Below are positions 11,761-21,967 of a stretch of DNA of 64,000 nucleotides, piece after piece. The first letter of the stretch is position 1, and every line of letters starts with the position of its first letter. The stretch covers positions 35,700,392 to 35,764,391 of the forward strand of contig OX387190.1 in the NCBI GenBank assembly GCA_947561395.2, read 5' to 3'. The translations under genes were made by a program, and so were the position numbers. This DNA is from Buxus sempervirens (lineage: Eukaryota > Streptophyta > Magnoliopsida > Buxales > Buxaceae). The notes below the pieces were generated by a model. It was not told where the DNA came from and searched no databases. It worked only from the letters and a program-made list of their open reading frames with translations.

Positions 11761-12601
11761 CTCCTGTATTTTCCCTCTGCTTCTGTCTACAGGGAAGGGA
11801 AGAGGGTATTAGACACCAAAAGCTCTGCTATTGTCTCTGGTCTGGATTATCCTTTTTCAGGAACCGAAGCGAAGCGCACAGATTCAGTGGAAATCATCGA
11901 TAAAAATGAAGATTGGTTTTGACATTTTATGAGCCCAATCGAATGTGATACGGTGCCCGCCAAGGTCACCTACTGCTCGGACCAAATGGGCCTCGGAAAT
12001 GGGATTTAGATTCAAGCCTCTTTACGGCGTCATGGACACCGACTCTTGGGTGGGTAGCCCTTTAGAGTTTAGACCTTTAGGCCCATGGAAGTTATACAAA
12101 ATGGCCTTCTTGGACTTCACGAACCCATTTCCTTACTTCGTATCTAGTAGTTTAGGGGTGATGACTGATAAGTCGACAGGACGCCTTCTCTCGTTCTTGT
12201 TCCGGAGAATTTATTCATCTTTTGCTAATTAATCAAACGATTGTCTACTACAAGCATTAATCCCACCGTCTATTGGAAATTTGGAACTGATCCAGAGAAA
12301 CGGCAAGGTCTTTTGTCCTCCCATTCACTCCGTTTGATGACGCGGCGTTTCCTACCAGCGATCAGGCCAAGAGTCACACGAATCGAGGCCCTTACACTGC
12401 CACATAGCCCTGCTAATACTTCCAGATTTTCGATGGTTTTCATTTTTGTTGGTTCATGCTGCGGACGCTCAATTCTTCTCCATACATAATCTGACGCTTT
12501 CTGGAGGGTAATTGTCGCCACCGCCTTCTGTCCTTGTCGTTCTGATTCTTTTACCAAAATAAAAACTTGTCGTTCTGACTCTCTTCGCTCAGACAGAAAC
12601 C
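11761..12601. promoter_or_regulatory. Upstream region of the SWIB gene, possibly divergent
   Basis: Non-coding interval between the SWIB start codon (minus) and a small plus-strand ORF at 12602. If that ORF is real, this would be a bidirectional promoter. The 40 bp next to the SWIB ATG are pyrimidine-rich on the plus strand. No TATA box was assigned. Confidence 0.35.
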
Positions 12602-12739
12602 ATGGATTCTAATGCCATATACGCTCTTGTTTTCATATGTGCAGTTATAGCTGGCTTCGGCACTCAATCACTCGGCCGGTTACTCTGCTTTCGCCATCTT
12701 TCTTTCCTTTTCTTTTTTTCCCTTATTGTGCATGCGTGA
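12602..12739 (+). CDS. Small hydrophobic ORF, uncertain
   Basis: An ATG in a reasonable context (accATGG) opens a 45-codon frame starting MDSNAIYALVFICAVIAGF, which looks like a signal anchor or single membrane segment. A GT donor-like site follows codon 25 (GGCCG/GTTACT). Joining it in frame to an acceptor near 13050 would give another short hydrophobic tail; a closer acceptor near 12932 gives an early stop. I do not recognise the family. Its place opposite a gene with its own 5' region is the main argument for it; it could equally be a chance ORF or the first exon of an untraced gene. Confidence 0.22.
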   Translation: MDSNAIYALVFICAVIAGFGTQSLGRLLCFRHLSFLFFFSLIVHA

Positions 12740-13019
12740 TGCCACCCGCCTGACCTGATAGATACGTTGTTATGTGTCTGAGATTATGGTTTGGGAATGC
12801 TGTTTTTTTTTGGGTCTCTTTTTTCCTTTTTTTTTGGGTAAACATTGTCTCTTTTTTCTTGCTTAATTCACCGACATTCTTTCTGTTGATGGGGAGATCA
12901 AATGTAATAATAAAAAATTTCTCCTATTTCAGGGTGGAGTAGATGAAAAATGGATCAGCATGAAGTTATTTGGGAGCGTTGGCTTTGGATGGGCAGTTAT
13001 ATTTTTGCTTCTCTAGACA

Positions 13020-13755
13020 ACTTCTAACTCCAGTTAATGCCTCTCTTTCAGGCTTGTTGCATATACCGTCTGTTATTGTTTTATTTTCTTCTTTTTCTTT
13101 GGCTAAAAAATACATTATAGTTTTTACTCACCTCAGAAGTAAGGTTCTAAAAGGTTCCAATATGGTATAGATCTACTATCTAGGATCCATTTTTAATCCA
13201 CCAAAAGAAAAAAAAAACGGTGCTCCGAATTCCAACCAAGATCCGACAGATATTTTACATCTGGATTCGACCAAATATTTGATATCCGAATTCAATTTGG
13301 TATCCTTCCCTATGGAAAGGTAAAATTGAGAAACCTGAAATTACACATTTTAATGTTAGGCTAGCTATCTCAATAGAAGGCCTCCACAGCCACAACTACA
13401 GTGAATCAGTAGCCAGTACGGTCCTATCCTATCTGCGACCTGGGCCATCCAACGTACCTTAGTAACTTTCGGTGCGAATTAAAGATACAAGCCCGGTGCG
13501 TACCGTCAAAAAACTTGGGCCCGTTATATTAAATTATTGTGGGACTTATGACAAGCCCGTAGTACCTATTGTCAACTTTCTTTTTTGATGAGAACATAGG
13601 AGTATATTATATATTGTTACTCCGGTAGAAACCTAGATTGGGTACGACCCACGAAGTCCTCCAATACGAGGTTACTTAAACATTGAGGTAATTCAGCTCT
13701 CCAAAAAAATGAGAAGTGTCTTAACGCAAAAGAAGCTAAGCCATTCGCAAAACAC
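13020..13755. other. Intergenic, no gene recognised
   Basis: AT-rich sequence with pyrimidine tracts before the first Tourist-like MITE. Nothing coding or structured was found. Confidence 0.35.
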
Positions 13756-13758
13756 TTA

Positions 13759-14370
13759 GGCTGTATTTGGAACCCTGGATTTGGGAAGAAAGAAAAGAAA
13801 ATGCTAAAATTTTCTTTTCTCTTATTTGGTTTAGGTGAAGGAAAATGAGATTTCTCTCAAAATTTTCTCTCCCTCTTTCTCTTCAATATAAAAAATTTGC
13901 TCTAAAAAAAGATAGGAATTTTGAAAGAAAAGAAAATTCACCATTACTTATCACTATTTACACCACCCACCCATCCCACCACTAGCACCATCCACCACCA
14001 CCACAACCCACCATCACCCGCCACTACCACCCACCACCACCACCATTTGCCACCACTGCCCACCACCCCCATCATCTCCCACCACCACCACCGACCACCG
14101 CCAACCATCACCACCACCACCACCAACCGCCACCACTACCCACTGCCACCCGCTGCCACCAGCATCCACCATCACCCATTGCCACCTAGCACCACCGATC
14201 ACCCCAACCCATCATATTTACTAAAATATATATATTTTTTCTTCTCATTTCTCATATCATCCAAACATCTGAAAAGAAAATAAAATCAGTATTTTTTTTT
14301 CTTTTCTCTTCTTTTCCTTTTTAGCATTTTCTTTTCTTTTCTCCCCAAATCCAGGGTTCCAAATACAGCC
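13759..14370. mobile_element. Tourist-like (PIF/Harbinger) MITE, copy A
   Basis: A 612-bp element with long terminal inverted repeats: the left end is GGCTGTATTTGGAACCCTGG (then ATTTGGG) and the right end is its complement. TTA precedes it at 13756-13758 and TAA follows it, in keeping with the TWA target preference of PIF/Harbinger elements. The interior holds a CCA/CCACC-rich tract at about 13960-14210. That tract accounts for the H/P-rich plus-strand ORF and the V/G/W-rich minus-strand ORFs, which are not genes. Confidence 0.8.
13960..14210. repeat. CCA-rich minisatellite-like tract
   Basis: Degenerate ACC/CCACC repeats inside MITE copy A. The complementary strand is GGT/GGTGG-rich and may form G-quadruplexes. 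A shorter related tract lies in copy B (about 14580-14700). Confidence 0.75.
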
Positions 14371-14379
14371 TAAGCCTTA

Positions 14380-14829
14380 GGCTGTGTTTGGAACCCTGGA
14401 TTTGGGGAGAAAAGAAAAGAAAATGCTAAAATTTTCTTTTCTCTTGTTTGGTTTAGATGAAGGAAAATAAGATTTTCTTTCCAAATTTTCTTTCCATTTT
14501 TCTCTCAAGTGTAAAAAATTTTCTCTAAAAAAAGATAGGAATTTTAAAAGAAAAGAAAATTCACCATCACTTATTACTATTCACACTACCCACCCACCCC
14601 AATACTAACACCATCCACCAACACCGCAACCCACCACCACTCACTATTGCCAACCACCACCACCCACCAACGGCCACCACTGCCCACCACCCCAACCCAT
14701 CATCTTACTAAAATATATTTTTCTTTTCTTCTCATTTCTCATATCATCCAAACATTAGAAAAGGAAATAAAATCAGTATTTTTCTTTTCTTTTCTTTTCT
14801 CCCCAAATCTAAGCTCTCCAAACATAACC
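14380..14829. mobile_element. Tourist-like (PIF/Harbinger) MITE, copy B
   Basis: A 450-bp relative of copy A only 9 bp away. The left end begins GGCTGTGTTTGGAACCC; the right end is a diverged complement (…CTCCAAACATAACC). TTA directly flanks both sides (14377-14379 and 14830-14832), an exact 3-bp target duplication. The interior is shorter than in copy A, with a reduced CCA tract. Confidence 0.82.
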
Positions 14830-14885
14830 TTAGCCTCCCTGAAGATTTTTGAAATCTGAAAACCAATAAAAAAAAAACCGCTTAG

Positions 14886-16010
14886 ATGACATGCCTCTTC
14901 CATCAAGTGATGTATTCTCTAGGGTGTAACAGCAGGGTTAGAAAGGAGTCAACAACTAGTTTGGAATCGCTTTCAATTGAAGCTTTTTGACAATTCAATG
15001 CTAGGCCCATCCAGAGACCTTCAACCAAAGCTTGAGCTTCCGCCATTAAGGAGTCAGCAAAACCAATCCAATTAGCTATTGCACCAATACATCTACCATC
15101 AAAATTACGGGCTATCACTCCGACAGCAGCTTCTCTTGGACTTCTCAGAGTTGCACCATCAACATTTACTTTTGTCCATCCTTCTTGTGGCCTAGCCCAC
15201 CTGATGTGGGTCTCTTGCTTCCTTGCCTTGACTATGATGTTCTTTGCTTCATTTATCTTAAATAAGTCAGCCTGCAAAACATTGAATAAAGAAGATGTTA
15301 GCAAGATATTAGGTTTCCTGTTTTCAAAAATCATTTTATTCCTTGAGTTCCAAATAATCCAACAGAGATTTGCCCAAGCTAGGTGTTCGTTCATGTTTTC
15401 TTTCCCTTCCAATTTGAGAATGTTCCCAAACAACCAATCCTCACAATTATTAATTTGCAAGTTGTCACAGATTCTACCTCCCATGCACCTGAACCACATA
15501 GCTCTAATTAGATCACATTTAAAGAAGAGATGCAAATGGGATTCTTGCTCTCTGTCCCAGAGCACGCACATTTTAATCGATACTCCCTATGGAGACTGAA
15601 GAATATCATTAGTTAGATTGCCCTCTTGAATGATCTTCCATAGCAAGAACCTTATTTTCTGGGGGCAAGGTAAATGCCAAACCTTTAACCACTGTCTTTC
15701 TTCAACTCTGGTGCTGGAGACATCGCAGATTAATTTGTAGGTGGAAGAGATAGAAAATTTACCTGAGGCTGTGACTTTCCATATTAGCTTATCTTCAGTA
15801 GCATACTTATTGATGAGAGTTGTACTTATTTGAGTTGCTACCTGATCTGACCAGATTTCCTTGAGCTTGTCTAACCTTCAGCATCTTGCATTTTGATGAA
15901 TCAAATCTGCTACCATTGTCTGTGCATGGCTTCCAGTTTGATTATGTGCTTCATACCTACAAAATTGATTTGTCATTAGTCTAGCCTTTCTCGCAAAATT
16001 TAATTGAATT
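14886..16010 (-). mobile_element. L1-type LINE remnant (zf-RVT plus RNase H-like)
   Basis: The minus-strand translation begins near YEAHNQTGSHAQTMVADLIH (about 15950), continues through the region before the zinc-binding domain (KLIWKVTASGKFSISSTYKL; WHLPCPQKIRFLLWK), the reverse-transcriptase zinc-binding domain, then an RNase H-like (RVT_3) domain with VNVDGATL, AEAQALVEGL and ESDSKLVVDS. The frame is broken by a TAG just before VSIKMCVLWD (about 15587) and another stop upstream. The reverse transcriptase itself and the 5' end are missing. It is related in domain order to the younger LINE at 60466-63313. Confidence 0.85.
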
Positions 16011-17481
16011 GCCATTGGCAATTTGCCATTTTTTTCCAAATTTCCAGATTTTTTTCACACTACATAGATGCTTCCACAGCCAGGAAGCTTTGTTTCTGAC
16101 TTGGGCTTGAAAGTAATTCTAATTTGGGAAGTATTTGGCTTTGACAATGCTAGTCCAAATTTTCTGATCTTCAGTCGCCAGAGCCCAAGCTGCCTGTTGT
16201 CAACTTGCTTCCTGATCCATTATGCTTGCATGACGCTATCATTCACAGCTAATTCTGTGGTTTTTTGCTTGTAAAAAGCCTTTGTTCTTAGTTCTTTTAC
16301 TACCCTGAATGAATTTAATACTGGAAGACATGTTATAAATCAGTATTTCATGTTTTCAAGGCGGAGAGCAACTAGAAATCTTTATCTTACTGGGTTCTAT
16401 CTTCAAGCTTCTGTTGCATTATTGACATCCTTACTTGATCCATTATTTGGAAATATCTTGAAAGATTACTTTCCTACGCTTAACAAATGTTGAAGAATCT
16501 ACATATATAGACGTCTCTGTTATCAGTCTAGTCCAGTTTTACTCCTAATTCTCATCCGACCTCCAATAAAAACAAACTATTCTTGCTCTTTATTGAAAAT
16601 ACGGTTTAAACTCCAAATACACCTAGAGGGGGGTGAATAGGTGTTGTACAGCGGAAATTAAAAATTTTCTATTAATTAAAGACAAGTCCTTAATTAAATA
16701 GCATGCACAAGTTCTCAAATTAATTTCAGAAAAGAAGAACTAAGTTGCAAGCCACCCAAATTGCAAAACAATTAAAGCATATAAAGAAATAAACAAGATA
16801 AGCAATTTGGTGACGAAGGGAAAACTCTATGAGAACTATCATTAGAGAAAAACCCTCCGGGCTATGCAGGAGCTACCTAAAGATCCACTATGAGAAGAGG
16901 CTTACAAAGTGGTTCAGACGACTCAACAAACTTTGCTAGATTCTGAAACTCACTGACTTGTCAAGCTTCTGAAGAACTCTTCAGATCTGCAACCCGCAAC
17001 ACTCCGGAACTCCGAAGATTTCTTCATACGATCAAGCCAAACGTCAACGTTTGGTACTGTAGGAACTCCCACATGCAATCCTTCCCAACCTGGAACTCCA
17101 AGGCTTTGAACAAGGAAGAATAGAAGAAAGAGATGGCTCAAAGGTAGAAAAGCAGGAGAGAAGTTTCTCTTCCTCACACTAGATGATTTAGGGTTTCAAA
17201 AACGACTTCAACGATCTTTTGGAACGTCTTAAGAATGTAGGAAAAGGTCTAGAGAGAATTGGATTTGATTTAGAAAAGATTGGAATTTTATAAGTGAATT
17301 TACAACTTGAACGTTCATCTAATGCTGTTCTCACGTTCGATACATAAAAACAACTTACAAGGTCTCATTTGAACGAAGCTCTCACGCCAGGTTACAAATA
17401 CACAAATGTTTGAATGTCGGCTCTCACGGTCTCGAACGCAACTCTCGGGTTTCTCTGCAGACACTAAACGTTCGAACGGCC
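16011..17481. other. Repeat-rich intergenic DNA
   Basis: No gene recognised. A CACCTAGAGGGGGGTGAATAGG motif region (about 16618-16640) looks like a fragment of a dispersed plant repeat, but I could not assign the class. The last 170 bp contain repeated TCTCACG and CGTTCGAAC words that recur after the Cassandra element. Confidence 0.4.
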
Positions 17482-17574
17482 TGTAATGTCCCAGACCCAT
17501 ACCCAGCAAGATATTGTCCGCCCTGGGCCCAATGGGCCATCACGGATTTGTTCTCAAGGGATAACACGAGAAAA

Positions 17575-17642
17575 CTTCCCAGTGGTCACCCATCCTAGCA
17601 GTGCTCTCACCCGAGCACGCTTAACTTCAGGGTTCCAAGGGG
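17575..17642 (-). other. 5S rRNA-like promoter region in LTR (17482-17807)
   Basis: On the minus strand this matches the 3' half of plant 5S rRNA, including AAGCGTGCTCGGGTGAGAG and GGATGGGTGACC. It is part of the Cassandra LTR and not a 5S gene. Confidence 0.85.
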
Positions 17643-17980
17643 ATTTAGTCCTGTGTTGTTCCTTAAAAGGCCTCTTGCTTAGTTGGGGGTCTTAAGACTA
17701 TTTATAGTATCCCCGAGCGTTGTGGGATCCCAACCATATGCACATCCATGCTTGGTAGCTCTCCATGTGAGCTCTACCCCTTCACAGCTGCCTGACAGGA
17801 TGTTACATACTCTCCTCCATGGGATAACGTGTCCCCGCGTTGGGCCGGACCTGCACAGTTTCCGGTCGGGACAGGCTCTGATACCATTTGTAACGTCCCA
17901 AACCCATACCCAGCAAGATATTGTCCGCTTTGGCCCAATGGGCCCTCACGAATTTGTTCTCAAGGGATAACACAAAAAAA

Positions 17981-18050
17981 CTTCCCAGTTGTCACCCATC
18001 CTAGTAGTGCTCTCACCCTTGCGCGCTTAACTTTAGGGTTCAAAGGGGAT
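17981..18050 (-). other. 5S rRNA-like promoter region in LTR (17889-18212)
   Basis: The same 5S-like segment in the other LTR. It is visibly more diverged: AAGCGCGCAAGGGTGAGAG replaces the AAGCGTGCTCGGG core, which may weaken Pol III promoter function. Confidence 0.8.
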
Positions 18051-18437
18051 TTAGTCCCGTATTATTCCTTAAAAGGCCTTTTGCTTAGTGAGGGTCTTAA
18101 GACTACTTATAGCATCCCCGAGCGTTGTGGGATCCCCACCATATGCACATCCATGCCTGGTAGCTCTCCATGTGAGCTCTACCCCTTCACAGCTGCTTAA
18201 TAGGATGTTACATATATGGGTCTGGGACGTTACATGGCCACTCTCACGCTATTCTTGGGTTTCTCTGCAAACACTGAACGTTCGAAAGGTGCATCAAACT
18301 CTTTCAAACGTCAACCATAAAATCTTCAATTTGACTCCGATTTTGACGCCGTTTGAACCGTAACTTCTGTAATTTATTCTAACCAACTTAAACACTTTAA
18401 GCACATACTTTTTGATACGGAATTAAGCCAAGCTAAA

Positions 18438-19599
18438 GGCTGCGTTTGGTAACGCTTTTCGGAAGTACTTTTTTGCTTTTGAAAGCAAAAATTTGCTTTT
18501 AAAAGCAAAAGTACCATTTGGTAACGCACACGAGAAGCAATTTACTAAAAGTAAATAAGCAATTTTATTGCTTTTCACCAGAAGCAACAAAACGTTGCTT
18601 TTCAATTTTTTTACAAAATTGCTTTATTGCTTTCAAAACCCCTTGATACCCTATTGCTTTATTCCTATATTAAAGATGATGCCTCCATACTCACTTAAGA
18701 AGCAACAACGTATTGTTATTGCTAGAGCCGGCAAAAATGCCACCCGACCCAACGGGTTAACCCGATTATAAACGGGTTGGGTTGACCCGTTTATTAATTG
18801 GGTTGGGTGCGGGTTGGGGTTTCCCCAACCCGCCAGTAATCGGGTCAACCTGATTATGACCCGCCAACCCGACAGGCAACCTGATTAAAAAAAAAAGATG
18901 GCAAAAGTATCATGTTTCGACCCGATTAACCCCAAAACCTGACCCGAACCCGGTACAACCGGATCCAATTAACCCCCAACCCTATTTTAATAATATTTTT
19001 TGAAAAATAACAGTAATCGGGTCAACCCGATTATGACCCGCCCAATAGGTAACCCGATTAAAAAAAAAGATGACAAAAGTATCATGTTTCGACCCTGATT
19101 AACCCCAAAAACCCGACCCGAACCCGGTACAACCGGATCCAATCAACCCCTCAACCCTATTTTAATAATATTTTTTGAAAAATAAAAAATAAAAAATAAT
19201 AATAATAATCTGGTTGGCGGGTTGAACCCGTTTATTGGCGGGTTGGGTTTGGGTTGAGGGTTTTCCAACCCGCCTTAATTTAGTCAAACCCGATTAACCC
19301 AAACCCGATTATTTGAATGTAATTAAATGACTATTTTATGAATCTTTTATAATATTGGACTTATATTTTTGAGTATATTTTTAAGTACAATACATAAATT
19401 GTGTACAATACTTTTATGAAAGCAAAAAGCAATTTCTATGTTACTGCAATTACCAAACATGCTTTTTTGCTTCTTAGAAGCAAAGCAAAAGTTTACCAAA
19501 CGCATTTGCTTCAAGAAAAGATCTTTTGAAAAGCATAAAATTGCTTTTTGCTTTCTTGCTTTTAGAAGCAAAAAAGCAAAAGCGTTACCAAACGCAGCC
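18438..19599. mobile_element. PIF/Harbinger-type non-autonomous element, disrupted by a hAT repeat
   Basis: Terminal inverted repeats GGCTGCGTTTGGTAACGC (18438) and its exact complement ending at 19599. AAA flanks both ends, a possible 3-bp duplication. Inside both arms are runs of TTGCTTTT/AAAAGCAA that extend the fold-back. The middle (18723-19310) is a different repeat, a hAT-family copy, so the original element was much shorter. Confidence 0.75.
18723..19310. mobile_element. hAT-family copy, right end lost, with an internal tandem duplication
   Basis: Starts with TAGAGCCGGCAA, identical to the left end of the element at 4809, and carries the same GGGTTAACCCGATTA-like subterminal repeats. 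The right terminus (CTCTA end) is not seen; similarity fades near 19310. A 177-bp unit is repeated in tandem at 18834-19010 and 19011-19184, containing shared GTATCATGTTTCGACCC and CGGTACAACCGGATCC words. Confidence 0.72.
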
Positions 19600-21967
19600 A
19601 AAATATTAAACCTAACATTTATGTCTCAATTTCTTACCCACAAGACACTCTGTTCCACTGATGCTTGCAGACGGCATTCAAATTTCAAGTTTCAAAGCAA
19701 TACAAAATTCCTTTTCCACGTACACTGAATTTATCCTTTCAAGGCATTGAGTAGAACTTCTTTTAAGTCAATTCCCAGACTTTCGTTTGAGGAAGGGAGG
19801 TAGGTGGCGGTGTGGTGTGTGGGGAAGAGCACAAAAAATGGAAGCTTCCTTCAACCGATTGTGGGTTACATTGAATCCTTAAATTGCTCATTAACTAAGT
19901 TTTTTTTAGAAGAATTTGCAGTGAATCCTATACACATTTGGATATGCGAAACATTTCAAGCCAATTGAAAACACATCCTAATTAAATCCCAATCGCATCA
20001 CATACTAAAATAGTCTAATAAAAAAGAGACAGAAACTCAACTCCAAATCCCTAATGAATTTATTCTGAGACATATCTCTTCCTTTTTGGGAGAAGAAGAC
20101 TAATGTGGCTCATATTGCACAAGGCAACTATCTTAAGTCTCTATGGGTTTTTTGAAATAAGGATAAGAAATCTAAAATTAGTTTTGACATTGATTATTTT
20201 CTAGGTGGCACCAACCAGTCCAACAACGTTTCAACTCTTACAACCACTTCCCTTGATGGAAGGAAAGTGGAAAGTATTTAAGATACAATTAATTTTTTGG
20301 TATCTCCTGGTCTAGCTAGAAATGCTTACCTGTGATTCAAATTGTATGAACTAATTTCTCAACTCTTTTAAATTTCAAAATATCTACATCAAATTGTGTT
20401 AAACGAACCCTGATTCCGTTGCTTGCTCATAATCTGAGAGATGTAGATGCCATTTTCCCAATTTGTAGAATTTAATTGTGATAAGGTATGCAGGATTCTG
20501 AATCCCATTTACTTCCGTGGGACCAACTCCTTCAAACACAAAAATGACCTTTCAGGCTGTGGGGATCACCTATTTAGAATCTCGAATCAGACTAACTGCA
20601 CCTCTCTATGTGCAGTTGGACCAGTTTAACAGGGCCATCCACGAAACGTATCTGGATACTGTAAAACCATTTAAATACGTGGGGTTCGGCAATGTCAATC
20701 GCAGAACCACCGGTTGAATGGTCAGTTGACTGTAAAGTTTTCATGGGGAAGCTCTCTGTCCTCTTTCACCATCCGTATCACCCAAGAAACGCCGTAACTC
20801 CGAACAAAGGTTCAACTTGGAATACGGATTTTTAATTCGAATGTGACAATGTGCAAAGGTCGGTGAGGTTGGTTTCCTATTTATTGGGTCCTTAAACCAG
20901 GTGTTAATATTTTCGTGCAAGTTGAATAATCCTGAAGAGCAACTATTATAATGCATGAATCTCATTAATGGAGATGGAGACTTTGACCCTGTCGGCAGCA
21001 TCGTCAAGCCTCAAACCTGCGTATTGTTCTCATGGTAGTAAAATACACCAATAAACGCTTGAATGCCTCGATATTATGTCCAATAAACATGCCTCAAAGT
21101 CAGGTAAGGATTGGAGAATGGGTTTGGTGTGCCAGGGTCGAATGATCAGAGAAGCACAAGATGGAGGAAAAAGAACATCGGAAGCTTCCTATCAGAACCC
21201 GTACCGGTACTACTGAACTTTCCCAAAGCTAACCTTCTGTGACTCACAGTCAAGAAGAGAGAAGAAAAACTGGAGAGAAATTGGAAAATAAAAAATTACA
21301 TCTATATTAATAGCATTCAAATATGGAGTGTTAACACAAAGTTTTGTGTACATCTGACGTTGATGCATTCATAATCAAAAATCCTATGAGACTGACATTT
21401 TGGTTACATAAAGCAAGAAAATAGGGTTCTATCTCCTCTTAAAACCTCCCTCTCTCATCTATGATTTAGATTCCAGAGTCGTCCTTTCTCCTTCACACAA
21501 CCAAAACTTCTAATTCAATTCAACCATCACACCAGAACTAACACTGCCATGCAATCAACTTAAAAAAACAAAAACAAAATAAAAAAACCCACTAAAAGGC
21601 AGAAAGAGATGGCTTCAACTCCCTGTGGACGATAGTCGTGCCTTCCTTTCAACCTTGATCCGGTAGCCTTTAAATCACCAGAATCATAAAAGGACAGGGG
21701 GTCCAAGAAATTCGAAAACAAACCTACATTCGCTCCATCCTTAATTTCAGACGGAGCTCTTCTGATTCAATCATCAACTTCTGCATTGAGACAATCAAAA
21801 TTCCCCCAACTTGTGAATGATTATGTTCTATGTACAGATTAAAAGATGCATAACCAACTACAAAATTCTTCAATCGGCTTTCCTCCTACTCTACCTCCTA
21901 ACACATCAGTATGTTAAGCTAGCGGCGCCCCATGAACATTTTCCCTTACTCCAATCTGAGCCATATG
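19600..21967. other. Intergenic, no gene recognised
   Basis: No supported gene. A Cys-rich 60-residue plus-strand frame at 20447-20629 and an overlapping frame at 20517 were considered and not called. The last part next to 21968 should hold the DUF620 3' UTR. Confidence 0.35.

Larger units (their letters stand above)
17482..18234 (-). mobile_element. Cassandra-type TRIM retrotransposon
   Basis: Two direct LTRs, 17482-17807 (326 bp) and 17889-18212 (324 bp), both starting TGTAA and ending TTACA, flank an internal domain of only 81 bp. On the minus strand, TGGTATCAGAGCC (the initiator tRNA-Met primer-binding site) sits 3 bp from the LTR at 17889, and a purine-rich tract (ATGGAGGAGAG) abuts the other LTR. 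There is no coding capacity. Both LTRs contain the 3' half of a 5S rRNA-like sequence on the minus strand, the diagnostic trait of Cassandra. An extra inverted copy of the LTR tip is present at 18215-18234. The flanks CGGCC and TGGCC are a likely 5-bp target duplication with one mismatch. Mobility would require enzymes from other elements. Confidence 0.92.

Noticed and set aside
13921..14283. H/P/T-rich ORF (and V/G/W-rich ORFs on the other strand)
   Set aside because: Produced by the CCA-rich tract inside a Tourist-like MITE; no start context, domain or splice support.
17575..18050. 5S rRNA genes
   Set aside because: Only the 3' half of the 5S sequence is present, inside two LTRs; this is the Cassandra hallmark, not a 5S array.
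17486..18363. Overlapping ORFs across the Cassandra element
   Set aside because: They follow the LTR repeat structure and recur in both LTRs; Cassandra has no coding capacity.
20447..20717. Cys-containing ORFs, possible receptor-kinase extracellular fragment
   Set aside because: Two short overlapping frames without a convincing cysteine pattern, signal peptide or further exons.
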